From NCBI GenBank assembly GCA_037957365.1, contig JARHVA010000158.1:2427501-2491500 (forward strand): a stretch of DNA of 64,000 nucleotides, read 5' to 3'. This DNA comes from Torreya grandis (lineage: Eukaryota > Streptophyta > Pinopsida > Cupressales > Taxaceae). Shown in pieces: positions 8,702 to 21,162 of the stretch. The notes under the pieces are model-generated. The model worked only from the letters and a program-made list of their open reading frames with translations. It was not told the origin of the DNA and did not search any database. Within the stretch, counting starts at the first letter, position 1; the number at the start of each line of letters is the position of its first letter. Both the position numbers and the translations under genes were made by a program.

Positions 8702-9140
8702 GACATAACACTCATTGTGTCATAATCCCTATCATATGTTTTTGGATATCTAGAATTTGTGATGCATATACATCAAACATAGTAACTCTCCTACTTTCCA
8801 ATCTCATCTCTGAGCCTATAGCCCACATGGCTAATGCTCTCCTCTCCTCTATGTTGTTTGGTATACTTGTAGTCATCAATGCTCCTATTATTGGTAGCCC
8901 TAAAATGGCATGTACATCCTCCAGAGTGATATCTACCTCTAACACATCCCCATCCATCTCCCATCTAAAAGTGTTAGTCAATCATTCCTAGCATCCTAGG
9001 AACATGACTAATAGATCCATATTTAGGGGAATCTTGTACATATCAACTATCCTTCCTAGGCCTATATATACTAGTCTAGCTTTATATCCTATCATCAAAT
9101 TTTCTAGTAGATCTAATAGCCATGATTCATCTACTAATCA
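8702..9140 (-). pseudogene. Plant mobile domain (PMD) gene fragment, interrupted by E1
   Basis: On the minus strand an 89-codon frame (8981 to 8712) contains TFRWEMDGDVLEVDITLEDV followed by AILGLPIIG, the signature of the N-terminal half of the plant mobile domain (THTFHLP.GEMT.TL.DV...LGLP). Upstream bases to about 9140 continue the similarity in broken frames. The C-terminal half would lie to the left, beyond E1, outside the window. PMD ORFs occur antisense in some Tat elements between integrase and 3' LTR. Degraded Tat-LTR-like DNA on the right fits that arrangement here, but it could also be a free-standing PMD gene. Confidence 0.6.
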
Positions 9141-9249
9141 CTAGAATCTAGGTCATCCTTGTAATAAATAAATAATAAAAGATGTATTAGATCCTCCATT
9201 TCATGTATAATCACAATACATTATTTTTACAATTTTAATCAAAACAAGA

Positions 9250-11650
9250 TTAAATTTATTTAATTAATTCATTTCTACCTATTTTTAGCCTAAATGGTCC
9301 TTTTTCCCTTGGTCATTTTAGGCCATTCTAGCCTTCTTTTAGCCTTTTGCACGCATTTTCATACCATTTTGGTTCTTTGGTCAACCTAGTTTGACCAAAA
9401 TTTCTCAATTTTTGACATGGTTGACTTAAAAATCTAGGTCAACCCTCTTCTTTTCCCCTCCCTAGTACTACATTGTCATTATAAACTTGTTGGATCAGTT
9501 GGTAAACTATACTAGGTTGGCAGTCTGTAAAACATATAAGGTCGGTATATACCTACTAGGTTAGCAGTATGGATTTTGCTCCTTTTTAGCCTATTAGGTC
9601 GATTGGGTGACCCAATTGTTTTTAATTGCTAACCCTTTGCATTTTCCTTAAAAAGTGCCTTTTTACATTTTTATCCCTAATTATTTTAATCCCTTTTCCC
9701 GTCCTAGTTTTTCTTACCTATAGAATCTAATTTGGCTTCATTTTGACATCTATAAATGCTAAAAATTATTTTTTTCTAAAAATACACTTAATTCATTAAA
9801 ATTTCTCCAAAATGGGCTTAAGATTCATAGTTTCATACATGTAGTGCACCTGTTTCTTCTCTTAAAGCTCCCCCTCATCTAGCTTGTTGTCCCCTCACCA
9901 TCCTAACTCATTTGGTCTCCAGAGCTCTTTTTATTTCTTTCACAGATCAAATAACCAAATGACTTATTTTTCCCCTATTTAAAAACACTTTTCAAAATTC
10001 AAATTCTTCAACTATTTTTAGGTAGATTCCTTATTTTGCTTATATCTTTGTTTATATTCATCAGTTTTTCAAACTATAAAATTCATTGGAATCATGATGA
10101 CGTAGAAAAAAATTCCACCATCATATGCCTATTTTCTAAAAAAAATTAGTTTTAGCTATTTTTTGCACTAACTTATATAGGTTCACCTAGTGTTCTTCAC
10201 ATTGGACACTTTCACATCTCTTGTAGTCTAATCTTTATCTATATCACTAAGGTAAGTAAAGGTATGTGTTTTTAAATTTTGTCCTTTCCTTTATCTTATT
10301 TGTTGCTTACTACACTTTACTTAGTATTAATGTTGTGTGTTATCATGTTCTATCCTAAAGCACCATCCTATATTGTACTTACATGAGACGTGATGATCTT
10401 CAAGTGGGGCATATGTATACATATAATATTTTTGAACTTTTATCAATTACTAACACTTTGTATCTTGTAGGAAATCATTGGGTATTAATCTCTCTGAGTG
10501 TATCCCTTAAGGGGTTTACTGGGAAAGGGGTGGGAAGACCATTAGTGCTTCATAAGATTGTTGTCCTTTATTCCACTTTTCCATCTACACACTTGTCACC
10601 TAAAAACATTTACCCTAACATTATTCTTATCTGTTATACCCATTCCAAATATTTTTCATGCCTTATCCTCCTTTTTCTCGCCCTGGCCTCCTTTTACCAG
10701 TTCACTATACTAGGTCAACTAGGTCAACCCTATATAGTTTTTAGCCTCTGATTATTATATAGGGTCGACCTTATACTATTTAAGGATATTTTCTGCTTGG
10801 ATTCTTGTTAGACCTTTAGTCAACCTGGCTCGGACCTAATTATTTATCTCCTAAAAACATACACATTTAACTAGGTCAACCCTATATAACCAATATATTC
10901 TAAAGAATTTAGGGCAAGATCTACCTATATAGACAAGTTCATTTCCAACCATTTGATAATAGAGAAATGAAGAAGAATAAGTGTGAACAAACATCTGCTT
11001 ATTGACCATTCTACTTAAGGAATAAAGCTTAGGGTTCCATACTTTCTTTAGAGATGTGGATCGTATCTTTTAGATAATTCTTTTGGATGCATAGATAGGT
11101 TATATATCTTAAAGTTGATTTGTCTTTGTTATCCTTACATACCACAACAATATCTTATGAAGCACCTTGGCTAAGGGAGATATTAAGGCTCGGTGGGTTC
11201 ATCTTCAAGGTAAGTATTCTTAACTTTATTTATCCTTTGTAAGATTAGATAGATAATGTAGTTGTGCTTATCTTTTATGCATTAAGATTCCATATACATT
11301 GATGTGAGCATATGTCTTGTATGCATGTTTAGTTTAGTTTGTTTTGTTTCTAATCCCCACTTTTTTCCACAAGATTTAGTGTGCACTACATTAGATTTAC
11401 TTTCTTGTTTATTAGAATAGGTTCAACATTCAACCTTGGACTCTTTTAGTGTTGTTGCATTATTGTGTTAGATTGTAGGCTTTAGAACCCTTCCTGACAT
11501 GGTGTATTATGACAAGTGATCCTATAATCAGGTCTAATAGATCCCCATCTTGTTCATGTTATTTCTTAACAAATGTATTCCCAATCAAAAGTGTAGGTAT
11601 GCTCTATCTTCTCTGATCCAAGATTGATTTATAGACATGATGCATTTTTG
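9250..11650 (+). repeat. Degraded Tat-LTR-like region
   Basis: There is no credible ORF. Features in the order expected of E1/E2-type LTRs are: TATTTTTAGCC at about 9279; GGT...ACC palindromic motifs at about 9375-9620; AAG/GTAAGT at about 10249; further AGGTCAACC/GGTCGACC motifs at 10715-10880; CAAG/GTAAGT at 11208; and TATTCCC...GTAGGTATGC at about 11576-11605, resembling the conserved segment after the LTR acceptor. Boundaries are not definable and the assignment is tentative. Confidence 0.33.
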
Positions 11651-11669
11651 ATCACATACAGAGTGCATA

Positions 11670-14230
11670 TTCATCACCAGTGGTCATGGTGCATAATAAG
11701 GATGACAATGGAGGATGTACCCAAATTACATAGAATTCAACAAGTACACCATCAAAGATAAGTTTCCTATTCTAGTAATTGATTATTTACTTAATGATTT
11801 TCATGGTTTTGTTTTTTTCACAAAATTAGATCTTCATTTGGGATACCATCAAATTAGAATTAGGGATAAATATGTTCATAAAATCACTTTAAGAACTCAT
11901 GAGGACCATTATGATTTTTTATAATTCCCTTTGGTCTTACAAATGCACCATCTACTTTTCAAATATTGATGAAAATTATTTTTAGGCCTTTTTTAATGAA
12001 GTTTGTGTTGGTTTTCTTTGACAACATATTGATTTATAGTAAGACATGGTAAATACACTTATAACATGTGAAACAGGTGTTGAGAGTTTTGGATAAGCAT
12101 CAACTTTATGTGAAGCCATCAAAATGTAATTTTAGAGAATAATAGGTAGAGTACCTAGGTCACATTATATCCCATGAAGGTGTCAAAATTGATCCTCAAA
12201 ATATCAAAGCTATGGTGTAATGGCCAATGTTCAAAACTCTCAAAAACCTCTGAGTGTTCTTAGGACTAACTAGTTATTATTGAAGATTTTGAAAGGTTAT
12301 AGTAGCATAGTAGTTCCACTCATTTCATTTATAAATAAGTATGCCTTCCAATATAATGTTGAAACCAATAAAGCATTTGATAAATTGAAATCAACTATGT
12401 GTACTACCCCAATTTTTATTACTCCATACTTCTAAAAGATGTTCATTATTGAATGTGATGCTTCTAGATCAGGGTTGAGAGTAGTAATAATGTAGGAAGT
12501 AAGACCCCTTATATTTTAGAGCCATCAATTAAAAGGTAAGAATCTATATAAAATTTTCCATGAGAAATAAATGATGGATATTCTATATGTAGTCAAATAA
12601 TGGAGGCCCTATCTAATGGGTAGACATTTTAAGGTGAAAAAAGATCATGAAAATATCAAATACTTTTTGGAACAAATAATATCATCTGAAGAATGATAGA
12701 AGTGGGTAACAAAAATTTTGGGTTGTGATTTTAAAATCATATATAATAAGGGTGAATATAATGTAGTAGCAGATGCACTAACTAGACATGATACATCCAT
12801 AAAAGCATTATTTTATGCAATGTCCATGTTGTAGGCATATTGGGTGGATGAAGTCAAGTTAGAGTGGGAGTATGAAAAAGATACATAGGTTATAATTTAA
12901 TATCTATCAAGTTTTTATATCCTTTAATAAATTTGAATGGAAAGGTAATGCCCTATGGTATAAGGATAAGTTATACTTGTGCAAAGTTTCAAAGCTAGAG
13001 TATAAGATTATTATAGATTTGCATGATTCTCTAATTGGGGGACACTCTAGGTCCTTAAAAACTTATCATAGAATCAAGTGATATGTATTTTAGGAAGGAA
13101 TTAATGGAGATGTACAAAATTTTGTGGCAAAATTCTTTATATGCCAACTGAGCAAATGTGAGATAGTTAAGACCCCAAGTATGTTACAACCTTTAGCAAT
13201 TCCTAGTCAAAGGTGAGAGGAGGTTTCCATGTATTTCATCATAGGTTTGCCTTGGTATAAAGGTAAGAATGTTATATTGGTAATTATGGATAGGCTTATA
13301 AAATATGCCCATTTTTGTACCCTCTAACATCCAATTATAGTAAGTACAATAGTGTCTATTTTTATGGAGGTAGTTCTAAAATTACATGGAACCCCAAAAA
13401 TAATTGTAAGTGATCATGATCCTATTTTCACTATAAATTTTTGGACTATATTATTTTCCTATTTGGGTACTCAGATATTTCATATATCATCTTACTACCC
13501 CCAATCTAGTGGACAAATAGAAGTGGTCAATAACTTTTTATCAGGTTATCTCTATTATTGTGTATCAGATAAGTAGGAACATTGAGTTGAATGGATACCA
13601 CTTATATAATGGTGGTATAACACATATTTCCATACCTCTTCTAAAATATCCCCATTTATATCATTATATGGTTACCATCTAGATTCCATCACATCTTATT
13701 TAAGGGTGAAAACCAAGGTTTGAGACATGGAGGAGCACATACAACATCAATAAGAGGTTTTAGTTGGTTTTAGAGAGAATTTAACCTTGGAAAAAAATAG
13801 GATGAATAAACAAGCATATCAACACCATAGTGAGTGACATTTTGGCATCGGTGATTGGGTGTTTATATGTTTGTAGCCTTACAAGTAGATGTCCTTGAAG
13901 TAATAGAAAAAGGATAAAAAAACTTGATTCTAAGTATTATGGCCCTTATTAGGTTCTATATAAAATTTGAAGTGTTTATAATATAGATTTTCCTCATTCA
14001 TCTCACATACACCCTGTATTTCATGTTTCTATCTTGAATAAAGTCATTGGACAAAAAGTTTTAGCCCAAATAGAGCTACCATTACTAGATGTAGAAGGAT
14101 GATTCATTTTAAAATGAGAGAAGATCCTAAAAACATGTACTAATAGGTTGAGAATTAGAGATATTAAGGAAAATTTGATCAAGTGGAAGAACTTGAGTAG
14201 TGAGAATGTAACTTGAGAGGGCGAAGATTT
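11670..14230 (+). pseudogene. E4 pol remnant (RT-RNase H-integrase-chromodomain)
   Basis: RT is seen in [17 protein letters not shown] and FFTKLDLHLGYHQIRI (11740-11880). The RNase H region lies at about 12240-12790, and integrase at 13020-13580, with HGTPKIIVSDHDPIF and a YYPQSSGQIEVVNN catalytic-Glu segment. A chromodomain remnant lies at about 14090-14230. Frames are broken by numerous TAG/TGA changes, many readable as C-to-T or G-to-A. It cannot encode an active enzyme. Confidence 0.78.
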
Positions 14231-14292
14231 TATTCAATAGCATCCAAAGTTGTTCAACATTGATGAAAATGTTAGTTCAAAGGGAAAGGTCA

Positions 14293-14618
14293 TGATATTC
14301 CCCTAACCTATCACATGTATTGGGATAATAATAGATGACTTGTGCCTTACTTATCCCTCTTTTATGTTAAATCACATTTTTTTTATGCATTCATTTGGTT
14401 AGCAAGTCAGCCTATCAAGTAACCATGGCTTAGGTATACTATAAATAGGAGGTAATGGGTAGTTGTTTATCATCATATTATGAATCTACTCTTATTGAAG
14501 CTTATGGAGGTTTCCCCATTGAAGTGGCTTGTCTTTTATTCATATATTTTGTTATATTCTATTCATATTATGATCAATTATTGTTATTCTCCTTTATTAT
14601 TAAATTAATTTCATTACA
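14293..14618 (+). repeat. E4 3' LTR
   Basis: The 326-bp TG...CA segment is homologous throughout to the 325-bp LTRs of E3 (CCCTAACCTATCACATGTAT near the start, ACTATAAATAGGAGG TATA region, AATTTCATTACA end). It is preceded by a purine-rich tract. Confidence 0.85.
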
Positions 14619-15979
14619 CATGCACACATAAGGATGGATTCTAGAATTTTTGAATATAATCCTTAATAGTACCTATGTAACATAAATTTACTAAGTGATT
14701 TAAGTAGTTTTCTAATATGTTATTTTCATAGTGTATGTGTAGTTCCTTAATAAACATTGATTAGGTAACATGAGTTCCCTTATTTTTATTTTTAGCACAC
14801 AACCACTATACCAAATGAACTAATCATCATTGTTCCAAATAGAGAGATGTCATGATCACCTTTTATGCACATGGGGTATAACGTAGATCAAAAAAATCTT
14901 ATATTTTATTGATACAAGTGAGTGGATACTTACCATCAAACTTGCACACTTCCTCTTTTGGTAGCATGTGTCTTTAATTAATATCAAAGTTGTGATTATT
15001 TTGACTAGGTAGACTTAATTGGAGTGGAGAAGGATTATTTTTTTGGAGCTGAGCCACAATAGAGGATAATTGAGAACTCATTATTAACAACTAATCCCTT
15101 AGAGAATCCATTCCCCTTTTATTACATCAATATTATCCTTCCTTAACATGCTTTGTATATCTGACTAAATTTGTTGAACCACCTCAAAAATTAATGGATC
15201 TAAAGTTTTAGAATCCATGTCATCTTTGTGAGTATTTTTGTGTATGTCTTGACCTTTCTTACATCTGTGAGTGTTAGGACTAGCTATACACAAACCCTAA
15301 TATGGAAGGTTTTATCCCAAAAAAAGAGTACCATCAAATTATAATTTTTGATCATCTTATTGAGATGAAATCAATGGCTACTAATTTACACAAGGGTATT
15401 TATCATCTCATTGAAATGAATCCAATGACTACTAATTTTCACAAGGGTACAAAAATAATTCTAGAATCTTATTTTTAAAAAATTCAAACAATATTTTAGT
15501 GGTGGAAAAAATAAATTATTATTGGATATCAAGTTATGTTTTTTAAATCCTTCAGTTCTTCAGATGGTTGCAACACCATATCCAAAAAATAACACCATAT
15601 AAATTTGCCAAAATTGATGCTTTGATACTAATTACAATGAAATTATTTAGATGGTAATAATAATGGAATAATATATCAAATAATTAAGAGAATAATAATT
15701 AGATACATAACTATAATTGATAAGGGGAAAAATACTTGATAGTAATGGTTGGGTTGCTTCGAGGGGCAACATACAAAATAATGCAATAAGAGTAGAATTC
15801 ATAATATAATGATAAAATACTAACCACTACCTCTTATATATACTCTAATTATCCATGTTTATTCCTTAGGCTAACCATACTAATAACATGGATAAATGTA
15901 ATAAGATAATATAAAATGTATTTAATACATAAGTCAACCATACATATCCCTAGATGTATTATAGGTTAAGGGTATAACA
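14619..15979 (-). mobile_element. Minus-strand chromovirus fragment (5' LTR, leader, partial gag)
   Basis: Read on the minus strand, the order is an LTR (15979-15633), a mutated initiator-Met primer site (TATCAAAGC) and a leader. Then comes gag sequence alignable to E3 40590-40990, for example the regions matching AAATTTGATGGAAAATATCC and GGTTGTGTGCT. The gag is cut at 14619 exactly where the plus-strand E4 LTR ends. No target duplication is recognisable, so this is either an insertion with a lost left side or a rearrangement. Confidence 0.65.
15633..15979 (-). repeat. 5' LTR of minus-strand chromovirus fragment
   Basis: The reverse complement starts TGTTATACCCTTAACC and contains TATATATAAGAGGTAGTGG and a CCCCTCGAAG segment as in the E3 LTRs. 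It ends near TTTCATTGTA next to TATCAAAGC. It is more diverged from E3 than E4 is. Confidence 0.65.
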
Positions 15980-16735
15980 GACATGGGAGTTAGATGAAGC
16001 TTGTCTAAGAGCTTGTTAAATTTAACTTGAGGGAGGTAAAATTAACTTTAACATGACTAAGATTGTATTGAAACATTAGGATGGAAATCAAAATAGAAAA
16101 ATATTGAAAACATGAGTTAAAACATGGAAAATATGTGAAAATGTATTTTCTAAGAGTGAGTTTCAAAGAACATACAATGGTGGTGAAACTATCACTTTAT
16201 GTATGCATTTTTTTAGTGAAACCACTAGTTAAATTATATAACTATCAAGATATTTTGATTAACCACCATGGCTATGGCACAATTTTCTATTGTGGTTACA
16301 TAAAATATTGTGGTTATTTCATCATGCCACAGGAAGACTAAAATTTTGAACAAAAAACCTTAAAAATTGCAACTTTGACACATTAACAAAGCCAAAAAAG
16401 AGGAAATGACACAAAAACTAAGGGATAAGACTAATTCTAATCATTTTTTAATTTATGGAGGTCCTTGCCTCATCATCAAATATCATGAAATGTTACACCA
16501 TGCAAAATTTATGTGCAGTTGGGTACCACATGCCACCCTGGTCTCATGTGATTTAATGTCTCCTTAACATACCATCAAGTATATAAAAAGGAAGATATTA
16601 TTCCACATAACACCTATTATATATTAAATTCAAGCATATTTATAGGTTTGGTATATCATTTTAACGGTATATATAAAGGGAGGCATGTTAGAGTAATAAT
16701 AAACCAATCCATCTCTCATAGACAATTTTATTCAA
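15980..16735. other. Unassigned AT-rich DNA
   Basis: No gene or conserved protein is visible. A short frame at 16135-16341 has no recognisable motif. TATATAAAAAGG at about 16573 is TATA-like, and the copia relic's leader or 5' LTR may lie here, but I could not match it to the 3' LTR at 55254. Confidence 0.3.
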
Positions 16736-16739
16736 ATGC

Positions 16740-17360
16740 CTAGAAATGGTTCAAGATTTATTTGATTACAACTATGTTACATGGAAGACTAAGGTGAAAA
16801 CTCACTTGGAATTTGAATATATTTGGTTATTTTTTTATGGCTTATACACTAGACATGCCAAAAGCACTGACCAATAGTGTAAGTTTGATAAAGAAAACAA
16901 AAATATGAAGTTAATTATTAAGTTTTGGGTATCATATGAGGTAAACCCTAATATATGAAATGATAATCCAGATAAATATACCTAGTAAAAAAAAAAAATC
17001 ATCTATCAAAGACAATAACTATAATACCATTCTTCATCTACAAAACTAGTTTCAATATTTCAAACTAAAGATAGGTGACAAACTTGAAATTTTTCATCAT
17101 CATGTTGAATAACTATGATCCTTGCTCCAATATTTGGGTAAAGAAGTGTTAGATGATTCCCTAGCACATATTTTTATAATATTAGTGCCACTCCCCACCT
17201 ACAATATCTTTGTGACTACTCTAAATATGTCAGAGATAAAACCAAATTTTTAAAAAGTTTGTTAATATGTTGTAACAAAAAAATTCAAGCACATAGTAGA
17301 AGCCAATGAAGAACATACACTTTCATCATGATATAAGTGTAAAAATCCCATGAACGCTTC
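16740..17360 (+). pseudogene. E5: Ty1/copia gag remnant, left part
   Basis: The translation near 16750-16860 shows YVTWKTKVKTHLEFEYIW, the typical copia Gag N-terminal motif (Y..WK.KM...L....LW). It continues in broken frames to 17360, where E0 begins. The reading resumes across E0 at 51863 with a zinc-knuckle remnant, so one copia element was split by E0. Confidence 0.6.
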
Positions 17361-17541
17361 TATTTTAGTATTTTTTTTATTCTTTTTATCAATAAAAATG
17401 ATTTACTAAAAATGGAAATGATACCTATGATGGGGATACACATTGTTGATCCAATGAGGTAGAATCTCCTTTTTGGATAGAAAGGACTACCTGCACAACA
17501 AAGAAAACTTGGACAAGATTGATTAATAATACATATGGGTA

Positions 17542-17604
17542 GATGGCTTGATACAAAATTATCTCCAAGAAGTGGTACACTTCCTTAGAGGGATGTCAAT
17601 CCAC
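17542..17604 (-). ncRNA. Three-helix U5 element, E0 3' LTR
   Basis: On the minus strand the outer GTGGATTG (17604-17597) faces CAAGCCAT (17550-17543), with one mismatch. Hairpin A is GAAGTG-TAC-CACTTC (17583-17569), extendable with flanking CTCTAAG/CTTGGAG. Hairpin B has decayed to a short stem. Its position in the LTR matches that in E1 and E2. Confidence 0.55.
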
Positions 17605-18025
17605 TATTTATGAAATTAAGTGGATAATAGAATAAGATGAATTAAAATAAAACATGTGATAAGATTATGAAATTGAAATGAAGTAAATCAATCTACTACA
17701 TAGATATTATCAAAATGTTCATTCCAATATGATACTTCTAAGTCTTCTTGCTCTTGGATTTCTTATCATTGTTTGGGGATGGCCTCTAGATTTGGGGCAA
17801 AAATAGTCATGAAAATTCCTAACTCGAAAGAGATATCACTTTGATCAGTGAAAAAAGAATGAGGAACTATGGGTAGGTCATGAATCAAGACCACATCATA
17901 TATGAAACCAATAAATGTCATCTAAAAATAGTAATACATGATTTTAGGGCTTAAAAATAGTAAATTAAATATGTTTAAGATTTCTAATCTTGTCTTGAGT
18001 TGTAAATAGAATTGAAAACATAGGT

Positions 18026-18076
18026 ATCAGTACCGATTATATTAGAATCGATATCGATTAGATGATCGATGTCGAT
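18026..18076. promoter_or_regulatory. Diverged palindrome array in E0 3' LTR
   Basis: ATCAGTACCGAT (18026), ATCGATATCGAT (18047) and ATCGATGTCGAT (18065) are near-perfect palindromes spaced 21 and 18. Relative to the ACCGAC...GTCGGT units of E1/E2, both arms carry matched C-to-T and G-to-A changes. Assignment to the same array class is inference. Confidence 0.45.
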
Positions 18077-18817
18077 CTATAAATAATCATGGTCATTACT
18101 TATAGTGGGTATTAAAAGACTCAAAAGGTGACTAAGGAGGGATTTTATATATCTTAAAATACTCATAAACTAATCATTGATTTACATAAATAGACTTACA
18201 ATAATAAATAAAGTAGAAAGGAATAAAACAATAATTTAAAATTAATCAACTATATAAAAAACTTACCTCTACAAAAGCTTCCCAAGATATAGATAAATAT
18301 CTCTTTGATACAGATATGGTTGGATTTTAACAAAGAATGGATAGACAAGAATTAGAATGAAATTCTTTCTTAGTGCTCTAGGCAAATCTCATCAGCATTC
18401 CAGTGTTTAAAAATTAAGATCCATAACCTGAGGGTGACCTGACTATAAATTTACATTGATCCTAATAGGATTGATGATGATAGTGGGAAACATTATCGAT
18501 TTTGTCTAAGTTTGAGTCATTGGTTATAAAAATTCAAGATCTTAGATAAAATTATAGGTTAAATTAGTTTTAATGGGGCTTGGGTATGGGAAGTTTGTTA
18601 GGAAGGTTAAAACAACTTACCCACATTAGGTTTGGAGATATTTAACTAGGATTTAGGGATAGTAAACTAGTTACTTAGGTAAAATGGTAATTAGTTATAT
18701 TATTTACACAACATTAAATGATAAATAGTAGCACTAAATTAATTGGTGTAATAAATGTAGGGAAGGGGTAGGACACATTTATTCATAATAAAGTAGTATA
18801 AATTTATAGTGTTTACA

Positions 18818-18830
18818 TTTTCCCTTTTTT
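18818..18830 (-). other. E0 polypurine tract
   Basis: The reverse complement AAAAAAGGGAAAA directly precedes the minus-strand LTR start TGTAAACAC. It corresponds to AAAAAGGGGCAAA in E2, the expected plus-strand primer. Confidence 0.75.
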
Positions 18831-20099
18831 GTTGAGCAATTTGTGATAACCTATTGCATGACAAAAACTAGGATGGGTCCAATGCCTTAAGTTTTAGTGA
18901 GGAGGTAATCCCCCATAAACTAGGAAAAAATTAAGGATAATGAGATGGCGATAGGATTGAAAATGAAGTGGCAATGGATAGGGTAAATAGTAAATGAGCA
19001 TTGAACACAAGATAGGTTGGGAATGTAATACTTTAATAGTAAGATATAGGATATCCTGAATAGAAATGCCCTAAGGCAAACAAGTAATGGATTACCATAA
19101 TTAATAATGTGTGGGCTCAATTTAAGGTAGTCAAGAGGGCAAAGGCTAGGATAGGATGACCAAAGCATCTGGTGTGTTTGGTATGTGTGTGTTACCTAGA
19201 GACATAGTGCTCTCAATATGAGGTACATTCTTAGGATCCATAGGGGATAGATAATGAAATAAGACCTCTCAAAGGTTTTGGGACAATCAGGGGGCCTATA
19301 TACACAATCCATTAATGCTAGGTAAAAAAATATAGGATAATAATGACAAAATATTACTTAAAGGGCCTTGGAATAGGGTTGTAAGGATGCAAGATATGTG
19401 TAAGTAATGATAAGGAGCCTAAATGAACCAAATTATCATTGATTTAATAGATCAATATCAATTAGGGAAGAGTTGATGTTTATTAGGAAAGAATCATCAT
19501 CCACCCAAAAGGGATATAAATAGGCCACCAAATGATATTGGTAATCATTTTACAAATGAGTTGAGCTAGAGCCAAGAAATTTGACACATGTCAATGAATT
19601 GAGTGAGATATACATAATGGAGGCTATAAAGAGTGGATGATGATGATGATGACCATCTCATAATGAATTAGGGATAACTTATTTTTTTGGTGTTTTTGTA
19701 AATTTTTGAATTTGTTGAATTTTGAGCTAGCTTAGGATAAGGTTTAAGATAGTTAGGATTTTACAGGGATTGACATTGATCCTAAGAGGATTGATTCTAA
19801 CTTCCTAAGGGTTTTCCATCGATTGGTGAGGGATAAATGTTGATAAAATGGTTAGAGATAATCCATAATCAATCACAATCGATCTCCTAATGATAAATGA
19901 TGATTCTTTAGGTTTAAACAAAACTTAAAAGATAGGATTTTTTGTTTAAAAACTAAATTAACCTAGAGGGAACATTGGATTATAGGCATGTGAATTGTTG
20001 ATGATTCAAGACATAGTGACACCTTTATTGGAGAACTTGTGAGAGGATATGGGAGATTAAAACTAGGAACATATTGAGGTAATCAATCTAGGAGGACTA
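18831..20099 (-). other. E0 3' non-coding region and possible antisense promoter
   Basis: The first about 110 bp (minus strand) align with the end of E2's internal region (GGGGGATTACCTCC against GGGGGGAACACCTCATCC). The rest has no recognisable ORF. On the plus strand TATAAATA at 19514-19521, preceded by palindromic ATCAATATCAAT, lies about 600 bp upstream of the antisense PMD gene and could have been its promoter; this is weak. Confidence 0.4.
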
Positions 20100-20868
20100 T
20101 ATCACTATTATTGGGTACACTAAGATCAAAGTCTAGTGGTGGCACTGCTAGAGTAATGTGATCCAAATGTAAGGACCTTTTGCTTACTAATAAGGGAGAT
20201 GAAATTGAACCTAGATGACATCTATAGGATAATCCAACTACCTATTTAGGGTGTATATATCATCCCTATGGATGAAATAGGATGGGTGGTAGTGTTGACA
20301 TGGTTATATGAGGAGGATGTTACATACATTAGATTTATAATAGGAGGATTCATTTTTGAGGATTTATATGATTAATACTAAGATGGGAGATGGGTGATGA
20401 CCATGATGATTTTGGCCATATCTTGTTATGAATTTCTAGATTTAGGAGGAAGGAGCTTCACATGGAGCCTAATAGGGGTGCTATCAGATATGTGGGAGCA
20501 TCAAATAGATTTTACATGGGTTCTTACACTATTATCATAGATATATAAGGAGTTGTAGGGGTAGAATATATAACAATGGTATAGACTTGATGTTACCTAT
20601 GTGCTCTAGTGTTGGGTCTATGAAAACATCTAAGTAGTATAAACACTAGGGCTACCATGGATGGGTTGGTGTAAATTTTCTTTTAGTGTCAAATTTATGA
20701 GGTGTAAATATGACTTTGCCTATCCTCATGGAGATGGGAAATCATGGGATGTATAATTTTATATACAGTTACTAGAGGAGTTGGAGGAGGATTATTTTAT
20801 ATGGAGACCTTATGTTAGATTCCTAGCATGGTCAGGGATGAAGATAGAGTTGGTAGTGAGGTAGTGAG
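20100..20868 (+). pseudogene. Antisense PMD gene of E0, N-terminal part (split by E2)
   Basis: Plus-strand conceptual reading in broken frames gives RTFCLLIREMKLNLDDIYRI then QLPI at about 20170-20260, matching the PMD start (TFHLP.GEMT.TL.DV..L.GLPI). Further on CWVYENI (about 20610) matches W.YEH, and EELEEDYFIWRPYV (about 20780) matches the LD.L....F.W.PY block. Order and spacing fit the family, but stops are frequent. It is antisense to E0's pol with its N-terminus towards the 3' LTR, the known placement of antisense accessory ORFs in Tat elements. PMD proteins in plants act in silencing and development; what they do for retrotransposons is unknown. E2 is inserted after 20868. Confidence 0.6.
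20864..20868. repeat. Target-site duplication of E2 (left)
   Basis: GTGAG immediately precedes the TGTAGACACC start of E2 and is repeated exactly after its last base (35203-35207). Five bases is the size made by Ty3/gypsy integrases. Confidence 0.95.
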
Positions 20869-21162
20869 TGTAGACACCGCAAACGTGTCTGCACCTTGGT
20901 TCTCCCCCTTGGTCCTTTCTCCCTCCTAGTCCTCCTTGGTCCCTAACCCACCTAAGTCTTATTAATTGGAAATAAACATCTATTTCTAATTAAATAAGGC
21001 CCCCTTTCCACCCTACCCTTGCCACCTTGGATCCTCCCTTGAATCCCTCCACCTTCCCCCTAGCATTTATTAGACCAAATCTCTCCATTATATCCCCCCT
21101 CGTCCATTTTGGCATCCTTGTGACCGTTCTGCCCATGACCCCTCGCCCGGCGGCGTGCAAGA

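Larger units (their letters stand above)
11661..14618 (+). mobile_element. E4: 5'-truncated, decayed chromovirus (Ty3/gypsy)
   Basis: The sequence becomes homologous to E3 abruptly near 11661 (at the position of E3 42149), then runs colinearly through RT, RNase H, integrase, chromodomain and a 3' LTR. The 5' LTR, gag, protease and start of RT are absent. Many stops and frameshifts interrupt it. Its LTR end (TTTCATTACA, 14618) abuts a minus-strand fragment of a related family. Confidence 0.82.
17361..18817 (-). repeat. E0 3' LTR
   Basis: The 1457-bp segment is colinear with 50389-51862 (shared GATGATCCTA, TTAATGGG, AGGAGGGATTTTATA and many other blocks). On the minus strand it starts TGTAAACACTATAAATT, the decayed counterpart of E2's TGTAGACACC. 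It contains the folded U5 element at 17542-17604 and palindromes around 18026-18076 (ATCGATATCGAT type, spacing 21 and 18). Confidence 0.83.

Noticed and set aside
10383..10751. 122-codon plus-strand ORF
   Set aside because: No domain or motif; composition is that of AT-rich DNA, and it lies in degraded LTR-like sequence.
11468..11537. Possible copy of the three-helix U5 element (TTAGATT/GGTCTAA)
   Set aside because: The outer stem needs two G-U pairs and the inner hairpins are not convincing; position is plausible but evidence is too weak.
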